Below are positions 7,858-14,796 of a stretch of DNA of 22,155 nt, piece after piece (position 1 is the stretch's first letter; every line of letters starts with the position of its first letter). The translations under genes and the position numbers were made by a program. The DNA is from Marivita sp965656765. Its GTDB lineage: Bacteria; Pseudomonadota; Alphaproteobacteria; Rhodobacterales; Rhodobacteraceae. The notes under the pieces are model-generated. The model was not told the origin of the DNA, did no database searches, and saw nothing but the letters and a program-made list of their open reading frames with translations. The DNA lies in NCBI RefSeq assembly GCF_965656765.1, contig NZ_CBFHLV010000054.1, positions 1 to 22,155 on the forward strand, in the 5' to 3' direction.

Positions 7858-8592
7858 CTAGGGGGTCGGCACCGCGATCTCAAGGAGTGAAAGCGTCGCG
7901 TATCCTGTGGCGAGGCCCCATCCGAAGGAGGCCAGTGTTCCGATGATGACGTATTCGCCTGCCTTTTGGCCTTTGGAGGCTGTGTCGAACCGAAGGACTG
8001 ATTTCGCTGCGATCAGAAACCCTGTGGCGGTGGTTTGACCGACGCAAAGAAAAAGAAAGATCAACCCACGTTCGAGTTTGCCAATCATGCGCCCGGCGTT
8101 TTCCAACCCTTCAGCACTGGGGCCTGCATCTTGGGTGTCGAACTGATCGGTGTAGGGTTTCATTAGCAATCCCACAGCAAAGCCGCCGCCCCAGATGGAC
8201 ACAATTGCGCCTGAGATCAGGATGGCAGGGGCCAGCAGGTGACCGATATACGGTGCCCAGATGCTATCAATCATAGCGTCAGGCATCAGGGCTGCGCCCG
8301 CAACAAGCGATCCGATATGGGCGCATTGATCCAATAAAAAGGCGGGCAGGCGATCACGCCACTCGGCGGGCAGGCCCCATGTTTTTATCGCGTCGATTAC
8401 CAAATGGGCTGCGGCAATGGCCAAGGCCAAATCCCATGCGCCACCCAAGGCGATGAAGCTGAGGACAAAGACACCCCCGACATGCAGCAGAAAGAAAGCG
8501 GGCTCAGCCTTGCGCCTGAACATAATGTCCGGCTGCCCAAGAAAATCTGCAATTACATGAGCCAACAGCAGCGCAACAAAAACTTCTAGCAT
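7858..8592 (-). CDS. DUF3307 integral membrane protein
   Basis: This is a 244-residue polytopic membrane protein, with about six hydrophobic segments (roughly 1-19, 32-50, 52-70, 90-103, 115-143 and 176-198, then a last one near 213-240). I recognise the DUF3307 family from the N-terminal pattern AHVIADFLGQ with H12, D16 and Q20, K28, H37, AAHLVIDAIK with H63, D67 and K70, and LLDQCAHIG with D88 and H92. GRMIGKLERGLI (168-179) and AAKSVLRF (195-202) form the conserved C-terminal part. The repeated HxxxD spacing in membrane segments suggests a metal site or catalytic centre. It is encoded 49 bases downstream of the SatD-like gene on the same strand, a pairing I recall from other bacteria. Molecular function is unknown. 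Confidence 0.85.
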   Translation of the reverse strand: MLEVFVALLLAHVIADFLGQPDIMFRRKAEPAFFLLHVGGVFVLSFIALGGAWDLALAIAAAHLVIDAIKTWGLPAEWRDRLPAFLLDQCAHIGSLVAGAALMPDAMIDSIWAPYIGHLLAPAILISGAIVSIWGGGFAVGLLMKPYTDQFDTQDAGPSAEGLENAGRMIGKLERGLIFLFLCVGQTTATGFLIAAKSVLRFDTASKGQKAGEYVIIGTLASFGWGLATGYATLSLLEIAVPTP

Positions 8593-8641
8593 AAGGCACC
8601 TGTCAGGCGTTTGGGCTTGCTTTGGGCAAAAGAGAGCTGAA

Positions 8642-9265
8642 TCACTTGCTTTCGTCTGCTTCTATTGCCGTGATCGCATCCAGAAGGGCAGGGTACCCGG
8701 CAGACCAAAGAGCCTGATTGACGGCTTGCCGGGTGATCCCAAAAGAGGCCGCCACCTCTGCACGCGGCGGGGCATTCGGAGATATGAGCGCTGCCACAGC
8801 GCGCGCCTGTGCTTGCGTCCAGCCACTTGCGATATGGTCGGCAAGCCGGGTCGCGGCATGATGCGCGCCGCCTTTTGCATGGGCCATCAACGTGTGACCT
8901 GAAATTGTCGACAGTAGACGGCCGGACTCAACAAAAGCTGGGCCATGGGCGGCGTTCAAATCTCCGGATGTTGGCAGGGCGCCTGTGCCTGTTGCAACTG
9001 CGACCCGCGTTTGGGACTTTGCGTTGTCGCGCCGGAGGCAGGCTTGAACAAAAAGTGCCGCGCGCAAAGCACGGGAGGGGTTTGCAAGGGCAATTTGCCA
9101 ACTGTCGCCACCGCGCCGGGCAAAGCGGGACAGTCCGTCGGGGCCGTTCCAGCCCGCCATGTCGGTTGCCGCTGTTTCAATGATCGTCAATGCATGGTCC
9201 ACAGCCTCGGGAGAGAGGTCAGAGGACGCCACAAGATCACCCGTCAGGACGCAAAGCGCTGTCAT
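8642..9265 (-). CDS. SatD-like protein with cyclase-like core and C-terminal HTH
   Basis: This is a 207-residue soluble protein. It matches the SatD family pattern as I recall it: LTGDLVASSDL at the start (D10), a GD motif in FARRGGDSW (D54), a central TRVAVATGTG strand (86-95), and GPAFVESGRLL (108-118). The last 45 residues hold an HTH (AEVAASFGITRQAVNQAL), close to sigma-region-4 style. The two Asp residues are 44 apart, the same spacing as the metal-binding Asp pair of class III nucleotidyl cyclases, and R116 falls near the cyclase AAR position. The usual Asn is Val here, so activity is uncertain. The ATG was chosen, although a TTG two codons upstream is possible. The gene is probably co-transcribed with the downstream DUF3307 gene. 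Function is undetermined. Confidence 0.75.
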   Translation of the reverse strand: MTALCVLTGDLVASSDLSPEAVDHALTIIETAATDMAGWNGPDGLSRFARRGGDSWQIALANPSRALRAALFVQACLRRDNAKSQTRVAVATGTGALPTSGDLNAAHGPAFVESGRLLSTISGHTLMAHAKGGAHHAATRLADHIASGWTQAQARAVAALISPNAPPRAEVAASFGITRQAVNQALWSAGYPALLDAITAIEADESK

Positions 9266-9322
9266 GCGCAAGCATTATCACTTTCTTTGGGGAAAAGAAA
9301 TCAAATTCGATTGCTTTGTTTT

Positions 9323-9649
9323 TCAGTCGGTTTCCGCCAAAGACCTGCGGGCCCATATACAAGCCTCTTCGGGGTCATCCAGCGCTGCGTCGGGGAGGGT
9401 CCAGTAGGGCATCCGCGACGGTTTCCCGGATTTGCCTTCATATGCCCATTGTTCAGAGCCTTCAGCGGCGAGATCCTTGGCCAGTTGGCCGCGCGCCTTG
9501 AGAAGGAGCGCGTCTTCGGGGCCAATGACGGCAAAGATAGTGCCCTCGGAATAGATCCCGAGGCCCCCAAACATCTTGCGCGTGGTGAGAGCTGGCAATC
9601 CGCGAAACAGGTCCGTCACAAAGGCGATCTGTTCCTCTGAGACGGCCAT
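9323..9649 (-). CDS. TfoX/Sxy N-terminal domain protein
   Basis: This 108-residue protein consists of a TfoX N-terminal domain only. TRKMFGGLGIYSEGTIFAVI at 23-42 is the domain hallmark, and MPYWTLPDAALDDPEEACIWARRSL (80-104) is its usual end. The C-terminal helix-hairpin-helix domain of enterobacterial Sxy/TfoX is absent. In gammaproteobacteria TfoX acts as a competence coactivator, but stand-alone N-domain proteins in alphaproteobacteria have no established role, so a competence function should not be assumed. Its ATG comes three bases after the stop of the sufT-like gene, making a two-gene operon with likely translational coupling. Confidence 0.88.
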   Translation of the reverse strand: MAVSEEQIAFVTDLFRGLPALTTRKMFGGLGIYSEGTIFAVIGPEDALLLKARGQLAKDLAAEGSEQWAYEGKSGKPSRMPYWTLPDAALDDPEEACIWARRSLAETD

Positions 9650-9652
9650 GGC

Positions 9653-10015
9653 CTACATGAAGCCGAGCTCGAGCCGTGCTTCGTCGGACATCATATCCAT
9701 ACCCCAGGGCGGCTCCCATGTGAGTTCCACGTCGACCTGCTTTACGCCAGCCAACGGTTCGATCGCCTCTGCCACCCAACCGGGCATTTCGCCCGCAACC
9801 GGACACCCCGGAGCGGTCAGGGTCATGATCACACGAACTTCGTTTTCGTCGTTGATTTCGAGCGTGTAGACCAGCCCGAGATCATAGATATTTACGGGTA
9901 TTTCAGGGTCATAGACGGATCTGCAGGCTTCGACCACCTGATCGTATAGCGGGTGGTCCGTGCTTGACGGAGCAATCAGCGGTGCACCTTCGATTTTGGG
10001 GCTGGCGTCGTTCAT
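9653..10015 (-). CDS. sufT: SUF-type Fe-S maturation protein SufT (MIP18/DUF59 family)
   Basis: This is a 120-residue MIP18-family protein, a maturation factor that helps load Fe-S clusters. The diagnostic DPEIPVNIYDLGLVY motif is at 36-50 and the reactive Cys C71 is in LTAPGCPVAG. The C-terminus ELTWEPPWGMDMMSDEAR is typical of the SufT/PaaD group. The start was set at MNDASPK, which has GGGAAGGA five bases upstream. The longer in-frame extension runs through the promoter candidate and is unlikely to be translated. The rest of the suf cluster is not in this window, so this copy may stand apart from it, or the locus is split. The gene is followed by the TfoX-N gene after three bases. Confidence 0.92.
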   Translation of the reverse strand: MNDASPKIEGAPLIAPSSTDHPLYDQVVEACRSVYDPEIPVNIYDLGLVYTLEINDENEVRVIMTLTAPGCPVAGEMPGWVAEAIEPLAGVKQVDVELTWEPPWGMDMMSDEARLELGFM

Positions 10016-10045
10016 GTCGGTCCTTCCCGTCGGTTCCTGAGCAAA

Positions 10046-10074
10046 TATATAGGGAAAGGCTTGAGGGGGGTAAA
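10046..10074 (-). promoter_or_regulatory. Sigma-70-type promoter candidate for sufT-tfoX
   Basis: On the minus strand TTTACC (10069-10074) and TATATA (10046-10051) are separated by exactly 17 bases. Transcription would begin about 24 bases before the sufT ATG (10015), leaving room for the GGGAAGGA ribosome site. It is supported only by motif match and position. Confidence 0.5.
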
Positions 10075-10142
10075 GGGGCGGAAGCGCAGAGGATCGGGAC
10101 GTCACACATTTCTGCGCGGTGTGCCCGCTCTACTGCCGTGCG

Positions 10143-10829
10143 TCACGAATTCTCGAATTCGGCCCGCAAGGAAGTGATGACCTTGTTTGCGGCCTGACTC
10201 AGACCGCGGATTTCGCCCGCCACGGCAGAAAAGCCGCGTCCCTCTTCACCGACGCGCGATGCTTCGATTGAGGCGTTGACGGAAATGATCATGATCATGC
10301 GACTGATTTTCTCGAGTTCCGTAATCGAGGACCGGATCATCTTGTTCTGCTTGCCGGATTGCATTTCCCGATGTGCTACAACTGCGTCCAAAGCCCGACC
10401 AACGCCTGCAACGATATTGTTGAGCGTGGCCAAAAGCTGCGTGGTGACGAATTTGGCCAGTTCCTCAATGTTGTTAGTCAGCGTGGCCCCACTGGTTGCG
10501 CCCAGTCGTCTATGAATCGATTGGGCCGTCGATTGGAATTTTACCAGATCGTCACTTTGTGACGGGCTGACGGCCTCGACCTGTTCCAATACGCTTTTCA
10601 GCGATTGCGTTAGCGTGGACCTGCTGGACTCCGGTGTGACTTCGGCGGCGATTTGCGAAAACTCAACCAGGTCTTTTTCCAGCTTTTCCAAGGCCTGCGT
10701 GCAAGCGTGGTCTTTTGAGCTTTCGAGCAATAGGGTTACGACCACCCGGTGGGATAGCATACGCATCTTGCCGCACCGGTTGATCAGGTCACCCAAAATC
10801 GCTTCTTCAGTATGTTCGCTCTCCGTCAT
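10143..10829 (-). CDS. Soluble methyl-accepting-type signalling protein with PilJ/NarX-like N-terminus
   Basis: This is a 228-residue protein with no membrane segment. Residues 10-65 (INRCGKMRMLSHRVV) resemble the PilJ/NarX-type helical sensor domain, whose usual signature is a GRQRMLSQR-like motif. Residues about 170-215 are a chemoreceptor hairpin tip, with IIISVNASIEASRVGEEGRGF-like sequence ending in AVAGEIRGLS, where receptors have NLLALNAAIEAARAGE. The long coiled-coil bundle and methylation region of full receptors are largely missing. ATG was chosen, with an in-frame TTG directly before it. It starts five bases after the globin stop, so the two are co-translated. It probably works as a small output or adaptor that touches CheA/CheW arrays or another partner, which is an inference. 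It lies downstream of a gas-binding protein, which would make an oxygen- or NO-related role sensible. Confidence 0.82.
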   Translation of the reverse strand: MTESEHTEEAILGDLINRCGKMRMLSHRVVVTLLLESSKDHACTQALEKLEKDLVEFSQIAAEVTPESSRSTLTQSLKSVLEQVEAVSPSQSDDLVKFQSTAQSIHRRLGATSGATLTNNIEELAKFVTTQLLATLNNIVAGVGRALDAVVAHREMQSGKQNKMIRSSITELEKISRMIMIISVNASIEASRVGEEGRGFSAVAGEIRGLSQAANKVITSLRAEFENS

Positions 10830-10834
10830 CAACG

Positions 10835-11287
10835 TCAGTGCTTTCGCGTTGTTTTCGCGCAGGCATGGGCGTTTTCTGTTGTCGCAGCACCGTCAAGCAT
10901 GGTCTCTGCAACAAAGGTCAATGCATCATTCCAGGCCTTGGCGTGGTCTTGCGTCCATGTTGGGCCAACGGCGTCTTCCATACAGGACACAAGAACGTCT
11001 GCGACCACTGAATAATGAGCGGGCTCTGCGCCGTATTCGGCATGTTTGGCACCAAGTGCGCGCAATGGTTCGATCAGCGCTTCGGGATCTTCCAGCTTTT
11101 GTACAGCCATTTGCAACGTGGCCGCCAACATCTTGGATTGTGGCGTGATGTCTTTAGCGAACATGCCGCGTACGGAGGGCGCTTTGGCAAAGAGGGAATG
11201 GTAGAATTCCGTGACAAGATCTTCACGGCTGGAGAGCGCTGTCGCAAAGGAAGTCTGGATGAGGTCTACTTGGGGCGTGGTCAACAT
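10835..11287 (-). CDS. Single-domain globin (Vitreoscilla/flavohaemoglobin type)
   Basis: This is a 150-residue haem protein expected to bind O2, NO or CO. The globin landmarks are visible: B10 Tyr Y29 (TEFYHSLF), CD1 Phe F43 (GMFAKD), E7 Gln Q50 (TPQSKMLAATL), and proximal F8 His H82 (GAKHAEYG), followed by the AHYSVV of helix G entry. The spacing matches Vitreoscilla haemoglobin. There is no reductase domain, so it is not a complete flavohaemoglobin. The start MLTTPQVDLI has AGGA six bases upstream. A much longer in-frame extension upstream overlaps the rimK-like gene region and is rejected. The last residues (about 134-150) are hydrophilic and may be a tail. The receptor-like gene follows after five bases, suggesting that they work together. 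Confidence 0.9.
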   Translation of the reverse strand: MLTTPQVDLIQTSFATALSSREDLVTEFYHSLFAKAPSVRGMFAKDITPQSKMLAATLQMAVQKLEDPEALIEPLRALGAKHAEYGAEPAHYSVVADVLVSCMEDAVGPTWTQDHAKAWNDALTFVAETMLDGAATTENAHACAKTTRKH

Positions 11288-11408
11288 GATCGGTCCTGAC
11301 GTTTGGGATACACCCAGTAGAACGGCGCAACCCATAAAACCTTTAGCTTTTGCCAGTGAGCATTTGAAACGTGGTGCTGACAGACCGCCTATAACGCGCA
11401 GTTTGATC

Positions 11409-12857
11409 CTAACTCGTTTTGGCGGATTTCTTTCGTCTAGGCACCGGGGCCGGGCGGACTTTGGCCTCGATCGCATCATAGAGCAATCCCGCGATGTTTT
11501 TGCCGCTGGCCATCTCAATGCCTTCAAGCCCGGGTGATGAGTTGACCTCAAGGACTTTTGGCCCGGAGTTCGAGCGCAAGAGGTCCACCCCTGCAAGGCC
11601 AAGGCCGAACACCTTGGCGGCGCGCAGGGCTGTGTCGCGCTCTTCTTTGCTGATGCGCACTTTGGTGGCACTGCCGCCGCGATGCAGGTTCGAGCGGAAA
11701 TCACCATCGACCCCGGTGCGTTTCATTGACGCTACCACTTTGCCGTTCACGACAAGACAGCGAATGTCTTCACCAGCCGCTTCTTTAACGAAGTCCTGAA
11801 CAAGGAAGTTGGCTTTGAGGCCCCGAAACGCGTCGATCACAGACTCGGCAGCTTTCTTGGTTTCGGCCAACACAACGCCTTTGCCTTGCGTCGACTCTAG
11901 CAGTTTGACGATCAGGGGCGCGGTGCCGACCAGACCGATCAGGTTAGATGTGTCTTTAGGGGAGTTGGCAAAAGCGGTGGGCGGCATGCCGATCCGGTGG
12001 CGTGCCAAGATTTGATGCGCGTGCAGTTTGTCCAGGCTCGACGTGATGCCAGTGCTACCATTAACGACATAGGTGCCGATAGATTCGAACTGGCGCACCA
12101 CTGCGGTGCCATAGGGTGTGATCGACGCGCCGATGCGGGGGATAATGGCGTCATAGCGGGGCAGGCGTTTTCCGTCGTAGTAGATCTCTGGTGCCATGGC
12201 GTTGATCGCCATGTAACAGCGGGTGGTATCGATCACCTCGACCGAGTGACCGCGCGCTTCACCTTCCTCGACCAGCCTGCGGGTAGAATAGTTGCTTTCG
12301 CGGCTCAGCACGGCGATGCGCAGAGCCCTGTTAGGGGCGATCTTGCGCATTTTGGGGGTATGGTAGACATCGAAATCCAACTCTGGTTGATGGAAACGTT
12401 CGCTGGGTACAATGTTGACGTGGTCCTTGAGCGCCTGACGACCAAGCAACATACGGTTGCTCATGGTGCCACGGTCAGTGAGCGTAATCTCGATGCTCCA
12501 GGTGTGCCCGCCGACGTTCAGGTCAGACGCGATGACATAGCGGCTTTCGGTTTCGCCATTCGATGAAGTGACGTCGCGCCGGTCCACGATGGGGGCAGAG
12601 CACGGGATGATCAGGTCTTCGCGTCCGGGGATCGGATGTACGGCAAACCGAACACGGGGTTTGTTGGCCGAACCGAACACCTCGATATCGGCAGCATGCA
12701 GCGCAGAGGTGCGCGCACCCGTGTCGACCTTTGCGCGTATGGCTGGAAGCCCGAGTTCTGGCAGGCTGACCCATTCCTCCCACCCAAAGGTCAATGGTGC
12801 ATCGGGGCCGGGCCCCGTGCCGGTGGGCGCGGAGTCGTTAGGTGTGTTATCAGACAT
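11409..12857 (-). CDS. rimK: RimB-RimK type fusion: retropepsin-like protease domain plus ATP-grasp ligase
   Basis: This 482-residue protein has two domains. Residues about 21-165 are an RimB/'ATP-dependent zinc protease'-type retropepsin fold, with the D45-T-G-A catalytic motif in KVDTGARTSALHA, a SRYVIASDLNVGGHTW flap region, and MLLGRQAL (136-143). Residues about 178-470 are a RimK-like ATP-grasp ligase: IVKLLESTQGKGV for nucleotide binding, VQDFVKEAAGEDIR, HRGGSATKV, and the metal/phosphate motif LEVNSSPGLEGIE (436-448). RimK adds glutamates to the C-terminus of ribosomal protein S6, and RimB proteases act on such tails, so one protein may both write and trim. The start was chosen at MSDNTPND, with AGGAGG about ten bases upstream. 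It is divergent from tgt. Substrate identity is inferred. Confidence 0.88.
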   Translation of the reverse strand: MSDNTPNDSAPTGTGPGPDAPLTFGWEEWVSLPELGLPAIRAKVDTGARTSALHAADIEVFGSANKPRVRFAVHPIPGREDLIIPCSAPIVDRRDVTSSNGETESRYVIASDLNVGGHTWSIEITLTDRGTMSNRMLLGRQALKDHVNIVPSERFHQPELDFDVYHTPKMRKIAPNRALRIAVLSRESNYSTRRLVEEGEARGHSVEVIDTTRCYMAINAMAPEIYYDGKRLPRYDAIIPRIGASITPYGTAVVRQFESIGTYVVNGSTGITSSLDKLHAHQILARHRIGMPPTAFANSPKDTSNLIGLVGTAPLIVKLLESTQGKGVVLAETKKAAESVIDAFRGLKANFLVQDFVKEAAGEDIRCLVVNGKVVASMKRTGVDGDFRSNLHRGGSATKVRISKEERDTALRAAKVFGLGLAGVDLLRSNSGPKVLEVNSSPGLEGIEMASGKNIAGLLYDAIEAKVRPAPVPRRKKSAKTS

Positions 12858-12928
12858 GGGAATCGCGCCTCCTTGGCAATTCAAGTGATTTGGCGCACAA
12901 GGGCGCGCTCTGCAAGTAAGGCCTGATC

Positions 12929-14059
12929 ATGACAGTTTCTTCCTCCTTCGCCCTGCACGCCACGGATGGTACAGCGCGTACAGGCGCGATCACCACGCCG
13001 CGTGGAACGATCCGCACACCCGCCTTTATGCCAGTCGGCACAGCGGCAACCGTCAAAGCCATGATGCCTGAATCCGTGTCCGCCACCGGCGCGGACATCC
13101 TATTGGGCAACACATACCACCTGATGCTGCGTCCTACGGCTGGACGGATCGACCGGTTGGGCGGATTGCACCGCTTCATGAATTGGGACAAGCCCATTCT
13201 CACAGATTCAGGCGGCTTCCAGGTGATGAGCCTCGCTGATCTGCGTAAGCTGACAGAGAAAGGCGTGACGTTCAAATCGCATATCGACGGGTCCAAGCAT
13301 GAACTGACACCAGAGCGGTCAATGGAGATCCAGCGTCTGCTTGGGTCGGACATCGTGATGTGCTTTGACGAATGTCCTGCGTTGCCGGCAGATCGCGACC
13401 GGATTGCAGAGTCGATGCAGTTGTCCATGCGCTGGGCAGAGCGGTCGAAAGAAGCGTTCGGGGACCGTCCGGGTCATATGCTGTTTGGTATTCAGCAGGG
13501 TGGTTTGGAACAGGATTTTCGCGAGGAATCCGCAGAGGCGCTGAAAGCGATTGGTTTCGATGGCTATGCGATTGGGGGATTGGCTGTCGGCGAAGGGCAG
13601 GAGGCGATGTTCGGCTGTCTGGATTTCGCGCCGTCGCAACTGCCGCAAGACCGGCCACGCTACCTTATGGGGGTTGGTAAGCCAGACGACATTGTCGGAG
13701 CGGTTAAGCGTGGGGTCGATATGATGGATTGCGTGCTGCCCTCGCGCTCTGGTCGCACGGGGCAGGCGTGGACGCGGCGCGGCCAGGTCAACATCAAAAA
13801 CGCACGCCACCAAGATGACCCGCGTCCTTTGGACGAAGACTGCACGTGCCCGGCATGCCGAAACTACTCGCGGGCTTATTTGCACCACGTTTTTCGTGCG
13901 CAAGAGATGATCTCGGGGATGCTACTGACCTGGCATAACCTGCATTATTACCAAGAACTGATGCAGGGGATGCGAGATGCGATTGCAGCGGGGCAGTTCG
14001 CCGCATTCGAAGCACGATTCCATGCGCAGCGGGCCGAGGGGGATATAGAACCGCTTTGA
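12929..14059 (+). CDS. tgt: tRNA-guanine transglycosylase (queuine tRNA-ribosyltransferase)
   Basis: This 376-residue TIM-barrel enzyme exchanges guanine-34 of tRNAs with GUN anticodons (Asp, Asn, His, Tyr) for the queuosine precursor preQ1. Key residues: D93 (TDSGGFQVMS) in the base pocket, D147 (CFDECPA), D264 in GVDMMDCVLPSRSGR as the nucleophile, and the zinc set C305, C307, C310 with H336 (CTCPAC and TWHNLHYY), numbered almost as in the E. coli enzyme. Length and both ends fit the family. It is preceded by only AAGG as ribosome site and is divergent from the RimK-like gene by 71 bases. Two tRNA-Asp(GUC) genes, natural substrates of this enzyme, lie about 7 kb downstream. Confidence 0.97.
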   Translation: MTVSSSFALHATDGTARTGAITTPRGTIRTPAFMPVGTAATVKAMMPESVSATGADILLGNTYHLMLRPTAGRIDRLGGLHRFMNWDKPILTDSGGFQVMSLADLRKLTEKGVTFKSHIDGSKHELTPERSMEIQRLLGSDIVMCFDECPALPADRDRIAESMQLSMRWAERSKEAFGDRPGHMLFGIQQGGLEQDFREESAEALKAIGFDGYAIGGLAVGEGQEAMFGCLDFAPSQLPQDRPRYLMGVGKPDDIVGAVKRGVDMMDCVLPSRSGRTGQAWTRRGQVNIKNARHQDDPRPLDEDCTCPACRNYSRAYLHHVFRAQEMISGMLLTWHNLHYYQELMQGMRDAIAAGQFAAFEARFHAQRAEGDIEPL

Positions 14060-14134
14060 CCTGCTTCATTCCGCCCCTGTACATATATCTTGCATCGCAT
14101 ATGAAGGTGTTGAGTGTTTGAGCGAGGCGTTGTT

Positions 14135-14698
14135 ATGCGACGACTGATTTCTGCGACCGCAATGATTGCTATCATGTCAGCTGTGCCTGTCTTTGCGCAG
14201 ATGAAACATGGCGGTGGGCATGGTCACATGCATGGTGCAGACGGGACGGGGCACGACATGGCCACGATGCCGGGGTTGCGCGGGGACAGCGCGACAGCCG
14301 AGGAAAGCGCCGAACTGGCGCTGATGTTCCGCAAGTTCAAGACAATGAGCCGCGAGGTTGAAAACCTTCCCAACGGGATTCGCACGGTCACACGGTCAAG
14401 TGACCCAGAGGTGATGGACGCACTTGTCAGCCATACGGTGGGCATGATCGACAGGGTGGGGCAACAAGACGATCCCAAAATCCGTATTCAAAGCCCGACG
14501 CTGGATATCTTTTTTGCACGTGGCGACCGTATTCTTTCCGAAGTGGATGTGACCGAAGAAGGTGTGATCGTTATCCAGACCTCGGACGACCCGGAGGTGG
14601 TGGATGCTCTGCATGTACACGCCGCCGAAGTGAGTGCGATGGTAGAACAGGGTATGCATGCGGTGCACCAGATGATGATGCAGCGGGCCGGGAATTGA
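14135..14698 (+). CDS. Exported His-rich protein with two repeated modules
   Basis: This 187-residue protein begins with a signal peptide (MRRLISATAMIAIMSAVPVFA, cleavage expected near residue 21), so it is periplasmic or secreted. Next is a His/Gly/Met-rich stretch (about 24-43, HGGGHGHMHGADGTGH) suited to metal binding. The mature part holds two related modules: SSDPEVMDALVSH at about 88-100 and SDDPEVVDALHVH at about 150-162, followed by MIDRV and AMVEQG, with H100 and H162 in equivalent positions. There is no named domain I can assign. Copper or other metal handling is a reasonable guess from the His content but not shown. The ATG was chosen with GCGAGG upstream, and a longer in-frame start seven codons earlier would displace the signal peptide. 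Confidence 0.8.
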   Translation: MRRLISATAMIAIMSAVPVFAQMKHGGGHGHMHGADGTGHDMATMPGLRGDSATAEESAELALMFRKFKTMSREVENLPNGIRTVTRSSDPEVMDALVSHTVGMIDRVGQQDDPKIRIQSPTLDIFFARGDRILSEVDVTEEGVIVIQTSDDPEVVDALHVHAAEVSAMVEQGMHAVHQMMMQRAGN

Positions 14699-14796
14699 AC
14701 TGGTAAAATTCGCGGATTCCCGAAACGGTGTATTGCGGCGGCCTTTGGCATGAGGCAAAGCTGCCCGACCGCCCGCAACGGGCCTAGGAGCCAAAC

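Noticed and set aside
9323..9649. TfoX as evidence of natural competence
   Set aside because: Only the N-terminal domain is present, it is linked to sufT, and no competence genes are nearby.
10835..11707. Longer globin start giving 290 residues
   Set aside because: The additional N-terminal residues overlap the RimK-like gene and lack globin features. The internal ATG with AGGA begins at the usual globin start.
12850..13428. 192-codon minus-strand frame overlapping tgt
   Set aside because: It overlaps the conserved catalytic part of tgt and has no family resemblance.
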